From NCBI GenBank assembly GCA_011523765.1, contig WTGA01000110.1:1-41121 (forward strand): a stretch of 41,121 nt of DNA, given 5' to 3'. Within the stretch, counting starts at the first letter, position 1, and each line of letters opens with the position of its first letter. A program made the position numbers and the translations under genes. This DNA is from Gammaproteobacteria bacterium. Lineage in GTDB: Bacteria > Pseudomonadota > Gammaproteobacteria > Arenicellales > Poriferihabitantaceae. Positions 25,058-34,699 of the stretch are shown one piece after another. The notes beneath the pieces are model-generated. The model was not told where the DNA came from. It ran no database searches and saw only the letters and a program-made list of their open reading frames with translations.

Positions 25058-26272
25058 TTATTTCTTCAGGACTTTCGGAATGCAACCCACGAGAACAACC
25101 ACCCCGGCAATCCCAATGAGGAGCACTTCCCGCAATACCAGGGAAAGGCTCCCCCAGTCCAGGACATTTTCCTGGTCGATCGTCTGTGACAATGCCCAGA
25201 GCAGGCCGGAGAATGCCAGGCGTGCCCCTAAACTCTGAAGCGAAAGATAGGTGGCACGGAGATGACTCCCCACTCTCGGCGCAATGACCGCATTCACCGG
25301 GGCATGAATCGCGGACATGGGGAAATTCCGAAAAAACAGCGCCGCCAGCATCATCACCGACAACACCACGGCAAATGAACCGATGATCAGGAGTTGAATC
25401 AGAAACGCGCAACACAACAACACCTTGAGCCCCAGCCTGCTGTGCAGGCGCACACTGTACGCAGCCCCGAGTATTCCCCCGAACATCGACACCGCAATCA
25501 CCATACCTGAAACCAGTGGAGAACCATCGGGCACCCCCCCGCGCAGGTCAAGCAGTTTGATGTAGGGCTGATAGAACTCAAACACAACATGTTCCAGGCA
25601 GTACATCAGCACCATGACGGCGAACAGCCAGGCCAGAACCGTATCCGACAGTTTCTTCAGGCACTCACCGATGGCCTGGAAAATGGACAGGGTCTCCGTT
25701 TTCCCGGTTCGCGGGCGATCCGGCTCGCTGAACCGGTACACCAGCCAGATCATCCACAAGGCCCCGAAAAGCGACAGAACATAGGCCAGGCGCAGGTCGT
25801 AGGATCCCAGGACTCCTCCCGCGATGGATGCGATGGTCAGGGATGCAAACCCGTATTTTTGCGCGTTGGCTTCGCGGGACTCATATTCCCGCTCCCTGCC
25901 CAGACCCCGTAGCGAATCATACAGAAAAGCCGTATCGGTCCCCGACATCATGGCCACACCCTGGGCCAGAAAGAACTGGCCCAGGGCAAGGGAATAAAAC
26001 CCGCTGGCACACAGGAAAACCAGGTAGGACAGGACCAATGAAAAGCCGGCAAGAAACAGGGTGACCCGGCGCCCGGCACGGTCGGAAAAATAGCCCGAAG
26101 GGACTTCCCAGACACACACGGAAAAGTAATAGACGGCACCCAGTTGCATGGCCTCGGCGAGGGAGACAAACTGGTTGAAATACAGAAAGAAAACCGGCAA
26201 CCAGCCCATCAGACTGGCCGCACTGTGAAACCAGGGGTACAGGCGCAGATTGCTGTTCAGGGCGTGAGACAC
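25058..26272 (-). CDS. MFS transporter
   Basis: About 404 residues starting with GTG at 26272; no better start is available. There are about 12 hydrophobic segments. The motif A-like loop SGYFSDRAGRRVTLF and the TDTAFLYDSLRGLGRE segment place it among MFS proteins seen beside diverse metabolic genes; the latter resembles a subgroup often annotated only as MFS transporter. It follows the GhrA-like gene by 69 nt on the same strand and may be co-transcribed, which would suggest transport of a hydroxy or keto acid, but this is inference. It is convergent with the other MFS gene; the 157-nt gap shows no clear terminator. Confidence 0.85.
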   Translation of the reverse strand: MSHALNSNLRLYPWFHSAASLMGWLPVFFLYFNQFVSLAEAMQLGAVYYFSVCVWEVPSGYFSDRAGRRVTLFLAGFSLVLSYLVFLCASGFYSLALGQFFLAQGVAMMSGTDTAFLYDSLRGLGREREYESREANAQKYGFASLTIASIAGGVLGSYDLRLAYVLSLFGALWMIWLVYRFSEPDRPRTGKTETLSIFQAIGECLKKLSDTVLAWLFAVMVLMYCLEHVVFEFYQPYIKLLDLRGGVPDGSPLVSGMVIAVSMFGGILGAAYSVRLHSRLGLKVLLCCAFLIQLLIIGSFAVVLSVMMLAALFFRNFPMSAIHAPVNAVIAPRVGSHLRATYLSLQSLGARLAFSGLLWALSQTIDQENVLDWGSLSLVLREVLLIGIAGVVVLVGCIPKVLKK

Positions 26273-26341
26273 CGCTCAATGCATCGTCAATGGCTTTTCC
26301 CGGGGCAAATGGTGCGATCCACTTCGGTTCACTTGCCGGGT

Positions 26342-27274
26342 TCAGTACCCGGATTTTCTGCTCACCTGGTTGAGCAACGGCTGGCCACGGGTCAATCGAA
26401 CGTAGTTTTCCTGCACCACCGAAAGACCTCCCTCCAGATGCCATCCGGAAACATGGGGGGTCACCGTGACCTTCCCGTGCCTCCACAACGGGTCGTCTTG
26501 CGCAAGGGGCTCATTCCGAAAAACATCCAGCACCGCATGATCAAGATATCCCGAATCCAGGGCCACCACCAGGTCCCGTTCACTGATCAGCGACCCGCGG
26601 CCAACATTCACCAGCATTGCGCCCGGTTTCATCTGCCTGAACCGGTCCAGATCAAACAGGTTCCCGGTCTCCCGGGTCGAAGGCAGGATGCACATCACAT
26701 AGTCCGACAATCCCAGCACCTTCTCCAGTTCCGCATCCCCATGCCTGCAATCGACGCCTTCTATCTGTTTGGGAGTCCGGCTCCAGCCAACCACCGGAAA
26801 ACCCAGCGTCCGAAACATTCTTGCGACCGTCCCTCCAATCTGACCGAGCCCCAATACCCCCACCTTGACCTTGCGGACATTGGCCGGTGATTTCTGCTGC
26901 CACCGGCACTGTTCCTGGTTCAGCCGAAAGAACGTCACGTTTTGCACGTCATTCAACACATAACCGATACAAAAGCGTGCCATTTCCAGGGCCACTTCCT
27001 CCGCCTTGATTCGCGCAAGACGGACATCGGGATGCAGGCCGGGGTCATTCACCATGGTTTCCACGCCGGCCCCCATCTTCTGCACCAGCTGCAGATTCGG
27101 CAATTCCCCGGCCAGCCCGGGCCGCAACCGGTCGCAGGCCAGCATCAGGATATCCGAAGGATTGCCCAGTTCCGGATAAAACCGGATTTTTCCCCGCGGG
27201 ATATCCGGCAGGATCTCCAGTACCTGTTGGTTGTTCATCCAGTTCTGCGCCTGGATGTCGACGAGAAGGGTCAT
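26342..27274 (-). CDS. D-2-hydroxyacid dehydrogenase, glyoxylate/hydroxypyruvate reductase A-like
   Basis: NAD(P)H-dependent 2-keto acid reductase, 310 residues. The Rossmann motif GVLGLGQIGG, the conserved VNVGRGSLI (catalytic Arg), RNEPL (Glu) and TPHVSGW (His) are all present. The length and the PHVSGW ending fit the GhrA branch rather than SerA or lactate dehydrogenases. The true substrate is uncertain. It is probably the first gene of a pair with the MFS gene downstream. Confidence 0.9.
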   Translation of the reverse strand: MTLLVDIQAQNWMNNQQVLEILPDIPRGKIRFYPELGNPSDILMLACDRLRPGLAGELPNLQLVQKMGAGVETMVNDPGLHPDVRLARIKAEEVALEMARFCIGYVLNDVQNVTFFRLNQEQCRWQQKSPANVRKVKVGVLGLGQIGGTVARMFRTLGFPVVGWSRTPKQIEGVDCRHGDAELEKVLGLSDYVMCILPSTRETGNLFDLDRFRQMKPGAMLVNVGRGSLISERDLVVALDSGYLDHAVLDVFRNEPLAQDDPLWRHGKVTVTPHVSGWHLEGGLSVVQENYVRLTRGQPLLNQVSRKSGY

Positions 27275-27869
27275 ATTCTGTCCATCACAAAGTCCATGCC
27301 GTCAATTGAGGGCCCGGGGGCCGGGCTTCCCTTCGTCCACCGTGTACCCGTCCTCTCCGGTCATGCCAGCCCGTTTCGGCCCGGAAGACAGCCTCTCTTG
27401 CGGTTTACTCCCCAACCCCCCCAATGGAACTGCAAAATCCGGCGCAGGCTGCCAGACACAGACCCGGTGAATGTGCGCCATTCAGCCATCGTATCTTTCT
27501 CCAGCCATACGGCAAATACCCTGATCGCGTTCCCAAAAGTTGAAGCGCACCGTACAAGGGAACCCCCAGGCCGCAGTTTCCCTGATAAGCCGGATGATAT
27601 CAAGCTGCAGCCCCGCAACCGTTTCAGCGGGGCCCCACGGCACTGCCGGAGAGGTAGCGAAGTCCTCCAATACAAGCACCCGGTACTGCCGGAGTTGGCC
27701 ATGGCTTCCGGTCTCCTCTGTCCGAGCCGTCCGGCACGGAAAGACTCCGCATCCAGCGCCATCGCTTCCCCCGCATTTCCACCCGGCTTTCCCGGTGCAA
27801 GCGGATTTCGCAAAATATTCCACTCCGGGTCCGCCCCACGGAAAACTGGCCGGAACCGGCGACCGGCCA
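27275..27869 (-). other. 595-bp gap with possible remnant of an unidentified gene
   Basis: No intact gene is convincing. On the minus strand one frame ending at 27482 contains a protein-like stretch (YRVLVLEDFATSPAVP, then LDIIRLIRETAAWGFPC), and a second frame continues with NAIRVFAVWLEKDTMAEW and FTGSVSGSLRRILQF down to about 27400. Joined by one frameshift near 27510, they would make about 90 residues with natural composition. I do not recognise the family. It may be a decayed gene or a chance open frame. Confidence 0.25.
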
Positions 27870-30221
27870 TCAGGGGGCTTTCGATGGTTTTCCACGGGGG
27901 CGGCCGGATTTCCCGAAAAGCAACCAGGCAAGTGCCGGTCCAAGCAACACCGCGCCGGCCATGTTGGCCAGAAACATGAACGCCAACAGCACTCCCATGT
28001 CGGCCTGGAACTTGAGGCCGGAAAATATCCAGGTCATGACCCCCAGGGCCAGGGTCAGACCGGTCACCAGTACCGCGTTGCCGGTGACGGCAAAGGCTCC
28101 GTGAACCGCATCGGAAAGAGTCGCTCCCGCATCCAGCCGTCGCTTGATATCGCTGAAAATGTAAATTCCGTAATCCACCCCGATCCCCACCCCGAGGGCA
28201 GCGACCGGCAGAGTTGAAACCTTCAGCCCGATTTCAAGCAGTGCCATCAGGGCAAAGGCAAGGGTGGAGACGAGTGCCAGCGGCAGTACCACGCAGAGGG
28301 TTCCGCGGATGGAACGAAACGCGACCAGGCACAGCGCAATGACGGCACTGTAGATCCAGGCCAGCATCTCGAACTCCGCTTCCCGGACGAGGTCGTTCGT
28401 CGCCGCCATCACCCCCAGGTTTCCGGTAGCAAGCCGGAAGCGGACCCGGTCGCTGTCATGGATGGCGGCCTGGGCAGTGACCGCCCGGACCAGCCGGTCG
28501 ATGGTTTCCGCGCGGTGGTCCGCGGCAAAAATCAGAACCGGCATCCGCGAGCAGTCTGCATTGAGGAGGCCGGAACCGGTCTCCATCGGGCCGGTCGCCT
28601 GCACCAGTGCAGACGATGTGCGCGGCAGGGTCTGCCATTTCGGATGGCCTTCGTTGAAGCCAGCATGGACCTTGCGGGCAATCCCGGCCAGGGACAAGGT
28701 GGACTGCACTCCGGGCACCTGGGCCATTCTCGCCGAAAAATCGTCGATCCGATCCAGGATGTCGAAATCGATGCAGGCATCCGGGCGGGTCTCCACGATC
28801 ACGGTCAGGACATCCACACCCACGGAGAAAAGCCCGTTGATCCTTGCGCTGTCGCGGTTGTAACGGGAGTCTGGATGCAACTCGGGCACGCCTTCGTGGA
28901 CATCACCGATGGCATACTCGTTGGCCTTGTAAAAACCGGTGCCGAACACAATCAGGGCCAACAACAGTACCCTCCCGGAGGCAGGCCACGAAGACAGGTT
29001 CGACAGGCCCCGCCAGACCGGGGCACTGGCCCGGCTGGCCGCCCGCAGGCGTGCCCGGTATCCGCGGGGGTGCCGGACATAGGACATCAACACCGGCAAA
29101 AGCATGAGATGGGTCAACCCGATCACCGCCACACCGATGCTCATGGTCACTGCAAGATCGCGAATGATCTGCACATCAATGATCAGGATGGTCAGGAAAC
29201 CGGCACAATCGCTGGCCAGGGCCACCGACCCCGGAACAGCGAGCCGACGGAAAGCGAGCCGACATGCCGTGGTTTCCGAAGTGCCGTTCCGGATGGCATG
29301 CCCGGCAGCCCCGGCAACCTGGACTCCATGGGAGATGCCGATTGCCAGGACCAGGAACGGGACCAGGATCGACATCGGGTCCATGTCCAAACCGAGTAGC
29401 GAAAGCAGACCCAGCGTCCAGACAACCGCCATCATGGAGCACAGCATCAGCAACGAGGTATACCCCGCTGAACGGGTGAAAAAGTAGACAGGGGCCCACG
29501 ACAGCAGGAAGGCGGTGACGAAAAACAGCATGACATCACCCGCATGGCCGGCAATCTCGCCGATCATCCTGGCAAAACCAATGATGTGGATATCAGTTTC
29601 CGAATCCGTGTGGCGGGCTCGCAACTCTTCCTCCAGGAGACGGGAGACCTCAAGATAGTCCAACCGCTGGCCGGTGCGGGGATCGGTCTCGACCAGTTCC
29701 GCCGTGACCAGCGCGGCGGAAAGGTCGTTGGCTACCAATCGTCCGACGATCCCGGCCTTGTGCACGTTGGCCCGAATCCGTTTCAGGTCCGCTTCCGTAC
29801 CCTGATAGTCCGGGGGAACCACGTTGCCGCCCGAAAACCCGCCGCGCACGATTTCGATAAAACGGACATTGGGCGTGAACAGCGAATGCACGGAGGCCTT
29901 GTTGACTCCCGGCAGGAAAAAGACCGCATCCGTGACAGCCCGGAGCGTTTCCATAAACGCGGCGGTATAGATATCTCCGGAATGTGCGCGAACCGCAATT
30001 AACAGCCGATTGGCACCGCCGAATTCGGACTGGTATTCGGTGAAGACCTGCATGAAGGGGTGATCACGGGGCAAATGCTTTTCAAAACCGGCATCCATCT
30101 CGAGTCGAGCAGCCGACACTGCGAGACCGATACTCACCAGCACGAAGAGGGTGATCACCAGTCGACGATGCCCGAACAGTGCCTTTTCAACCTGCTCCGG
30201 CCAACGGCTCCCTACCCCCAC
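27870..30221 (-). CDS. MMPL/RND-family transporter
   Basis: Large inner-membrane protein of 783 residues starting with GTG at 30221. It has a first helix at about 19-38, a periplasmic loop, a block of five to six helices containing AIGISHGVQVAGAAGHA, a second large periplasmic loop and a second helix block with GVGIGVDYGIYIFSD, the duplicated MMPL layout. Such proteins (HpnN- and MmpL-like) move lipids or other hydrophobic molecules. It is the last gene of a tight operon with DUF1302, DUF1329 and YCF48-like genes (15-22 nt gaps), a set I know from proteobacteria that handle hydrophobic substrates, including steroid degraders. No separate adaptor protein is encoded nearby. Confidence 0.9.
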   Translation of the reverse strand: MGVGSRWPEQVEKALFGHRRLVITLFVLVSIGLAVSAARLEMDAGFEKHLPRDHPFMQVFTEYQSEFGGANRLLIAVRAHSGDIYTAAFMETLRAVTDAVFFLPGVNKASVHSLFTPNVRFIEIVRGGFSGGNVVPPDYQGTEADLKRIRANVHKAGIVGRLVANDLSAALVTAELVETDPRTGQRLDYLEVSRLLEEELRARHTDSETDIHIIGFARMIGEIAGHAGDVMLFFVTAFLLSWAPVYFFTRSAGYTSLLMLCSMMAVVWTLGLLSLLGLDMDPMSILVPFLVLAIGISHGVQVAGAAGHAIRNGTSETTACRLAFRRLAVPGSVALASDCAGFLTILIIDVQIIRDLAVTMSIGVAVIGLTHLMLLPVLMSYVRHPRGYRARLRAASRASAPVWRGLSNLSSWPASGRVLLLALIVFGTGFYKANEYAIGDVHEGVPELHPDSRYNRDSARINGLFSVGVDVLTVIVETRPDACIDFDILDRIDDFSARMAQVPGVQSTLSLAGIARKVHAGFNEGHPKWQTLPRTSSALVQATGPMETGSGLLNADCSRMPVLIFAADHRAETIDRLVRAVTAQAAIHDSDRVRFRLATGNLGVMAATNDLVREAEFEMLAWIYSAVIALCLVAFRSIRGTLCVVLPLALVSTLAFALMALLEIGLKVSTLPVAALGVGIGVDYGIYIFSDIKRRLDAGATLSDAVHGAFAVTGNAVLVTGLTLALGVMTWIFSGLKFQADMGVLLAFMFLANMAGAVLLGPALAWLLFGKSGRPRGKPSKAP

Positions 30222-30236
30222 GCTACCCCCGGCAAA

Positions 30237-31199
30237 TTACGGCCTGTTCTCCCGTTCGCCCGGCTCCCCGGCAAGAGACAGTCTGTTGATTCCGTTCTCA
30301 CCGAACAGCAGCACGGAATCCGGGTCTGAGACCAAGGCCGTGGAAATCGCCCCGCGCCGGGAGGAAGGGATGCGCTGGAAGTTTCCTGCCGATTCGACCA
30401 GGACGATGCCGTCGGCACCGACGACCACGACGCGGCCATCCGGCATGAACACCGCATCATAAAGGGAAGCCGACACACCGCTTTCAAGACGCTGCCAGCT
30501 CTCCCCGCCATCGCGGCTGTCCAGAATGGTTCCTTCGAGGCCGTAGAGCAGGAGTCTTCCCGCAGGCCCTGCCCGGAGTCCGAAGAAAGTGCCGTCCCAG
30601 CCGGTCTCGAGCGAAGCCCAGCTTTTACCCTGATCCCGGGAACGGAATACCGCGCCGAATTCACCGACGATGAACAGTGTCCCGTCCGAATCCTCACGGA
30701 CAGCATAGAAATGCGGGGCTTCCGGGTCCAGCGTACGAGGCGACCAGCGGTGTCCATGGTCCTCCGTCGTCAGGACCAACCCGTAGGCCCCCACCGCCAG
30801 CCCTCTGCCGTCCCCGTCCATCCAGATATCAAGCAACGGGATATCCTGTTGCGGACTCGCCTGAACGACTGTCCAGGCCGTATCGATTCCCGCATTGTTC
30901 AGTATCAGGGCATCGTGACCGACGGCAACGAGATGGCCATTGCCGGCTCGGGCAATGGCCGTCAGCATGCGCCGGACCGGTGCCGCAATCTGCGTCCAGC
31001 CGTTTCCGGATGTGCCGTGCACGACCAGGCCACGCTCCCCGACCGCCAGAATGCTTTCAGAAACCCGGATCGCATCCGTGATCTTCCCGCACTCGGGACA
31101 GGCCAACACCGGAGCCGCCTCGCTCAGTGGTTCCGCGCCGGACCGGAACCCGAAACCCGCGGAAACCAGCATCAACGCAAGGACGAGCAGGGGCCGCAC
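30237..31199 (-). CDS. YCF48-like beta-propeller protein, exported
   Basis: About 320 residues from a GTG at 31199. An N-terminal signal (RPLLVLALMLVSAGFGFRSG) is followed by a CPEC pair near 34-37 and a series of BNR-like repeats with the spacing of sialidase/YCF48 propellers (VFRSRDQGKSWASLE, ILDSRDGGESWQRLE, LTTEDHGHRWSP). In plants and cyanobacteria YCF48 helps assemble photosystem II; in proteobacteria homologues sit beside DUF1329/DUF1302/RND genes and probably act as a periplasmic scaffold. It lies 22 nt after the DUF1329 gene and 15 nt before the RND gene. Confidence 0.85.
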   Translation of the reverse strand: MRPLLVLALMLVSAGFGFRSGAEPLSEAAPVLACPECGKITDAIRVSESILAVGERGLVVHGTSGNGWTQIAAPVRRMLTAIARAGNGHLVAVGHDALILNNAGIDTAWTVVQASPQQDIPLLDIWMDGDGRGLAVGAYGLVLTTEDHGHRWSPRTLDPEAPHFYAVREDSDGTLFIVGEFGAVFRSRDQGKSWASLETGWDGTFFGLRAGPAGRLLLYGLEGTILDSRDGGESWQRLESGVSASLYDAVFMPDGRVVVVGADGIVLVESAGNFQRIPSSRRGAISTALVSDPDSVLLFGENGINRLSLAGEPGERENRP

Positions 31200-31221
31200 C
31201 GGCTATCTGCCCCTCCCCGGA

Positions 31222-32592
31222 CTAGCGGCGACCAAGATTGCGCAGCACTTCCGGGGTGAAGCGGGCCCTCTCTAGCGGAACATCGAACCGGGCCGGCTCA
31301 TATTCATTGACCAGTTCCGTGACAAGATATCGCCCGTTCTGGATGTCGTAAATGGTTGATGCCGCGCTTCCGACCAGGGGCACTGAATAGTTGTTGAACA
31401 GGTTGGCCTGTTGCACCCTCCAGATCTCGCCCCGTCCATCGTACTGGTCCACCACGGCAATATGCCAACTGTCCTCGTCCAGATAGAAAGTGCGCCGGGC
31501 GTAGAGATGACTGGTTCCCTGTTTGAGCCGGGCATCGACGACCCATACCCGGTGCAACTCATAGCGCGTCAGGTCCGGATTGATATGGCCCGGGCCGAGA
31601 ATGTCGTCGAACCGGTGCTGATCGCTCTGCAAGGGATAACTGTTGTAGGGAATATAGAGCTCCTGCTTACCCACCAGAACCCAGTCATAACGGTCCGGCG
31701 AACCATTGTACATATCGTAGTCATCATTGGTACGCTGACCATCCGAAGCCGTGCCGGGATTGTCATAAGCGACATTGGGTGCGCGGCGCACCCTTCGCTG
31801 GCCGGGATTGTAGACCCATGCCTTGCGCGGTTTCACGGCCTGGTTGAGTGTTTCATGAACCAGCGTAAATTGCCCGGCGAGTCGTGGCGGAGAGACCACC
31901 TCCTGGATGAAATAAACCAGTATGTTGTCGATATTCGAGGTCGTGGCTCCCGGCTGCTGGTAGGCCCAGAGTACCTCCTCCTTGAGTTGCACGATGATAT
32001 AGGCCCCCTCGGCAGTGAGAGCAGCCTGGCCCACCGAACGGACGATCGTCTTGCCGCGGTAACGCAAAAGGTGGTTCCAGATCGCTTCCAGCCCGTTGTT
32101 CGGAATCGGAAACGGGATTCCCTCGGCGGCATGCATGACCCCGTTGCCGTCCCCGGTCAGTGTCGCGGTGGTGGCATTGGCGACCGTCTTGTCGTAGATT
32201 CGCTGGGGCAGGGAGGCGGTGCGCCGGCTGGGATAGACCGGCATCCGGAAGGACGCCGGATAGCGCTGAAAAAGTGCAACCTGGCCGGGCGAAAGATTGG
32301 CTTCGTAATCGCGGTAGTTTTCAGCGGTGATGGTAAACAGCGGCTTGTCGTCTGCAAAGGGATCGGGAAGATGCTTTCCCGGCCGGTAGTCCCCGGGTGG
32401 TTCGGTGATCCCGCCCTGCCACGGCGGGATCGACCCGGATGCGTTGCCCGACCTCGTCGCACCCAGGGGGGTCAGCTCGTTGCCCAGTCTTGCCGCCGTC
32501 TCGCTGCTCACCTTTGCCGCCGCTGGCGTTGCCACGGCCATCATCGCCACCAGCAACACGACGGGAAGTGCCCGGTTATTTGGATTGTTCAT
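31222..32592 (-). CDS. DUF1329 family protein, exported
   Basis: About 456 residues from the ATG at 32592, which is preceded by GAGGA 8 nt upstream; a GTG at 32607 is in frame but that position is the ribosome-binding site itself. A signal peptide (LPVVLLVAMMAVATPAAA) ends near residue 27. The mature protein begins LGNELTPLGATRSGNASGSIPPWQGG, a diagnostic DUF1329 opening, and contains the RRTFYLDEDSWHIAVVDQYDGRG-type block (see YARRTFYLDEDSW then DQYDGRGE) seen across the family. DUF1329 is thought to resemble lipoprotein-carrier folds of the Lol type; its role with DUF1302 in envelope transport is inferred from gene context. Confidence 0.9.
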   Translation of the reverse strand: MNNPNNRALPVVLLVAMMAVATPAAAKVSSETAARLGNELTPLGATRSGNASGSIPPWQGGITEPPGDYRPGKHLPDPFADDKPLFTITAENYRDYEANLSPGQVALFQRYPASFRMPVYPSRRTASLPQRIYDKTVANATTATLTGDGNGVMHAAEGIPFPIPNNGLEAIWNHLLRYRGKTIVRSVGQAALTAEGAYIIVQLKEEVLWAYQQPGATTSNIDNILVYFIQEVVSPPRLAGQFTLVHETLNQAVKPRKAWVYNPGQRRVRRAPNVAYDNPGTASDGQRTNDDYDMYNGSPDRYDWVLVGKQELYIPYNSYPLQSDQHRFDDILGPGHINPDLTRYELHRVWVVDARLKQGTSHLYARRTFYLDEDSWHIAVVDQYDGRGEIWRVQQANLFNNYSVPLVGSAASTIYDIQNGRYLVTELVNEYEPARFDVPLERARFTPEVLRNLGRR

Positions 32593-32614
32593 GTCATCAG
32601 TCCTCACTGACCGG

Positions 32615-34471
32615 TCAGAATGAATAGTTCAGCGTGAACGACAGAAAATCACGGTCCCGCAGGAGGTTGTGGGGACCCCCATCAAACGAGTTGGTATAGG
32701 ACAAACGCGCTTGCCATGAATGCAGGTAACTGGCATTGAGCGCCAGCGTGATCGTCTTGCGGTCTTCAACGAAATTGCCGATCGGGGAAGGGGCCGTACC
32801 GTTTACATCGTGGGCAAAGGCGACCTCCGGAGACAGAGTCACGGGACCGACCGCGTTGCTGTAGGTGGTACGCATCAACAGCCGGTATCCCCAGGAGAAC
32901 GGGTCCGCAAAGCCACCGGCCTGGGTTGCGGGCTGCAGTCCATTCGCGGTAAAAACCGGGTTCGCGCTGGTCCAGGTGCCCGGTCCCTCGTACCGGAGTT
33001 CCGATTTTTTCTCCATGTCCCGGACCCGGGTGAAACCGGTCTCGACCAGGAACACGGTCTGGTCCGCCCCAAACATGGGGCCCAGCACCCTGGTCAGCGC
33101 CAGGCTGCCCTGCAGCACATCCTTGCGTCGGTAACCGGAAAGTTCCTGGCCGGAGTCCAGGGGGCCGGTCTGGCTGTTCGCGGCGAGCAGCCTTCCCAGG
33201 CCGGCAAAGGGACCAGGGACATTCCGAAGAGGAGACAGGGCAGAGAAAAACAGTTCAGCGCCATCAATCTGGAGCGGCTGGTCCCGACGATAGGAGAGCT
33301 CGCCCTGGATGGCGAATCCAGTCGTGCCCAGCTCGGTGTTGAAGCTCAGGCCCATGAGATCAATGTCCTCGGGGAATTCCCGGAAATAACGGGCCGAGCC
33401 CATGAACCCTCCGGGCATTGTCAGTTCCGACAACGAACCCGCGCGCAGCGAGACCACCGGCAGGCGGCTGTGGATGCGGGCAAAGTAAAATCCCAGTTCA
33501 ATGTTGTTCAGTCCCGGTGCGAAATAACGCAGCACCAGACCGAACTGGCCGTCGTCACCGGCATCCCGGTCCCCGGCCCGTGGCACCCGTGAACACAGGC
33601 CCCCCGCAGGCAGCGGATTACAACCCGGGTCCGGAGTCCCGTCGTTGTCATCGGCATAGTGTACCTGGCCAAAACCGGTATGAGCGATGCGGCCGCCGGG
33701 ACTGGCGTAATCATTGGTCGAGAAGAAGGTGCCGGCCGGCTCGATTTCCGTATGCACGGAGCGGAACTGGTAGAAGGCTTCCACCGAAAGGTTGCCGGTC
33801 AGGCCGGCGCTGAGGTTCAGTGCCGGGACCGGTTCGAGCACATCCCGCAACTCGGCCCCGGCGACCCGCAGTTTCGAGACATCCACCGGGTTGATCGAGT
33901 TCAGGCCGTTGCGCAGGAAAACACTTTCTCCCCAGCTGATCACCTGGTTGCCCGCCCGTATGGAAACCGGAGTCCCGCCCGGGTCGAAATGACCGCTGAC
34001 ATAGGCATCCAGGAGCTTGATGTCGGACCCGGCATACCGTTTGGCCTTTCCCGACAGGGACGTGCGTGCGGGATCGTTATCCGCGACCGCCTGGTCGTGG
34101 AAATAGTATGCCCGCAAAAAGAGTCCCAGGTTGTCCCGGCTGACATCCAGTTCGTGGGTTATCTTGACGTTGGCGGAGACGACATCGCCCTTGTCATAAT
34201 TGAGATTGCCGTCATCCTCATTGATGGAGTGTGCCGTCCCTCCATTGGAAACCCCGACCAAATCACTGGCCCGCCCCCGGGTGCGGACCGCCACACCTGT
34301 CGAAATGGTGGTATCCAGATGTCCGGTAACCTCACTCCCTACCGGGAACAGCTCCACCGCCGGAACCCGGAACGGAAACACGCAGACGGAGAACACCAGA
34401 ATTGCGGCAGCGGTGCAACCCCCGGACTGCCGCCACAAACCAGCCGACAATGGATATACCATCCTGTTCAT
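32615..34471 (-). CDS. DUF1302 outer-membrane beta-barrel-like protein
   Basis: About 618 residues from the ATG at 34471, with AAGGA 7 nt upstream; an in-frame start at 34573 would add an unlikely leader. A signal peptide (AAAILVFSVCVFPFRVPAVE) is followed by a long sequence of alternating hydrophobic and polar residues and a terminal aromatic strand ending FLSFTLNYSF, the usual outer-membrane barrel ending. Family blocks such as GNQVISWGESVFLRNGLNSINPVD are diagnostic of DUF1302. It is the first gene of the DUF1302-DUF1329-YCF48-RND operon and would be the outer-membrane gate. An extended -10 promoter candidate lies 40 nt upstream. Confidence 0.9.
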   Translation of the reverse strand: MNRMVYPLSAGLWRQSGGCTAAAILVFSVCVFPFRVPAVELFPVGSEVTGHLDTTISTGVAVRTRGRASDLVGVSNGGTAHSINEDDGNLNYDKGDVVSANVKITHELDVSRDNLGLFLRAYYFHDQAVADNDPARTSLSGKAKRYAGSDIKLLDAYVSGHFDPGGTPVSIRAGNQVISWGESVFLRNGLNSINPVDVSKLRVAGAELRDVLEPVPALNLSAGLTGNLSVEAFYQFRSVHTEIEPAGTFFSTNDYASPGGRIAHTGFGQVHYADDNDGTPDPGCNPLPAGGLCSRVPRAGDRDAGDDGQFGLVLRYFAPGLNNIELGFYFARIHSRLPVVSLRAGSLSELTMPGGFMGSARYFREFPEDIDLMGLSFNTELGTTGFAIQGELSYRRDQPLQIDGAELFFSALSPLRNVPGPFAGLGRLLAANSQTGPLDSGQELSGYRRKDVLQGSLALTRVLGPMFGADQTVFLVETGFTRVRDMEKKSELRYEGPGTWTSANPVFTANGLQPATQAGGFADPFSWGYRLLMRTTYSNAVGPVTLSPEVAFAHDVNGTAPSPIGNFVEDRKTITLALNASYLHSWQARLSYTNSFDGGPHNLLRDRDFLSFTLNYSF

Positions 34472-34510
34472 GTGTTCATCCTTACAATGAATCGGGTTAA
34501 TGTACGGAGA

Positions 34511-34519
34511 ATCATACCA
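34511..34519 (-). promoter_or_regulatory. extended -10 promoter for the DUF1302 operon
   Basis: The minus strand reads TGGTATGAT, a TGnTATAAT-like extended -10 element, about 40 nt before the start of the DUF1302 gene. The -35 region is poor, as is common for extended -10 promoters. Confidence 0.4.
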
Positions 34520-34699
34520 GATCAACCGCAAAAATCCACATGCCCTAACCCGGCTTCCGCAACTCGGCACCAAAAAAATACAACGGATTGATTTGATTTA
34601 ACCGACCCCCCAAAGGTCGGCACTACAACGGGATTCGGGTTTCCCGGCCCCGTAAAATCAACGGGTCAAGTTGGCGATTCCCGGAAAAACCCCCTGAAT

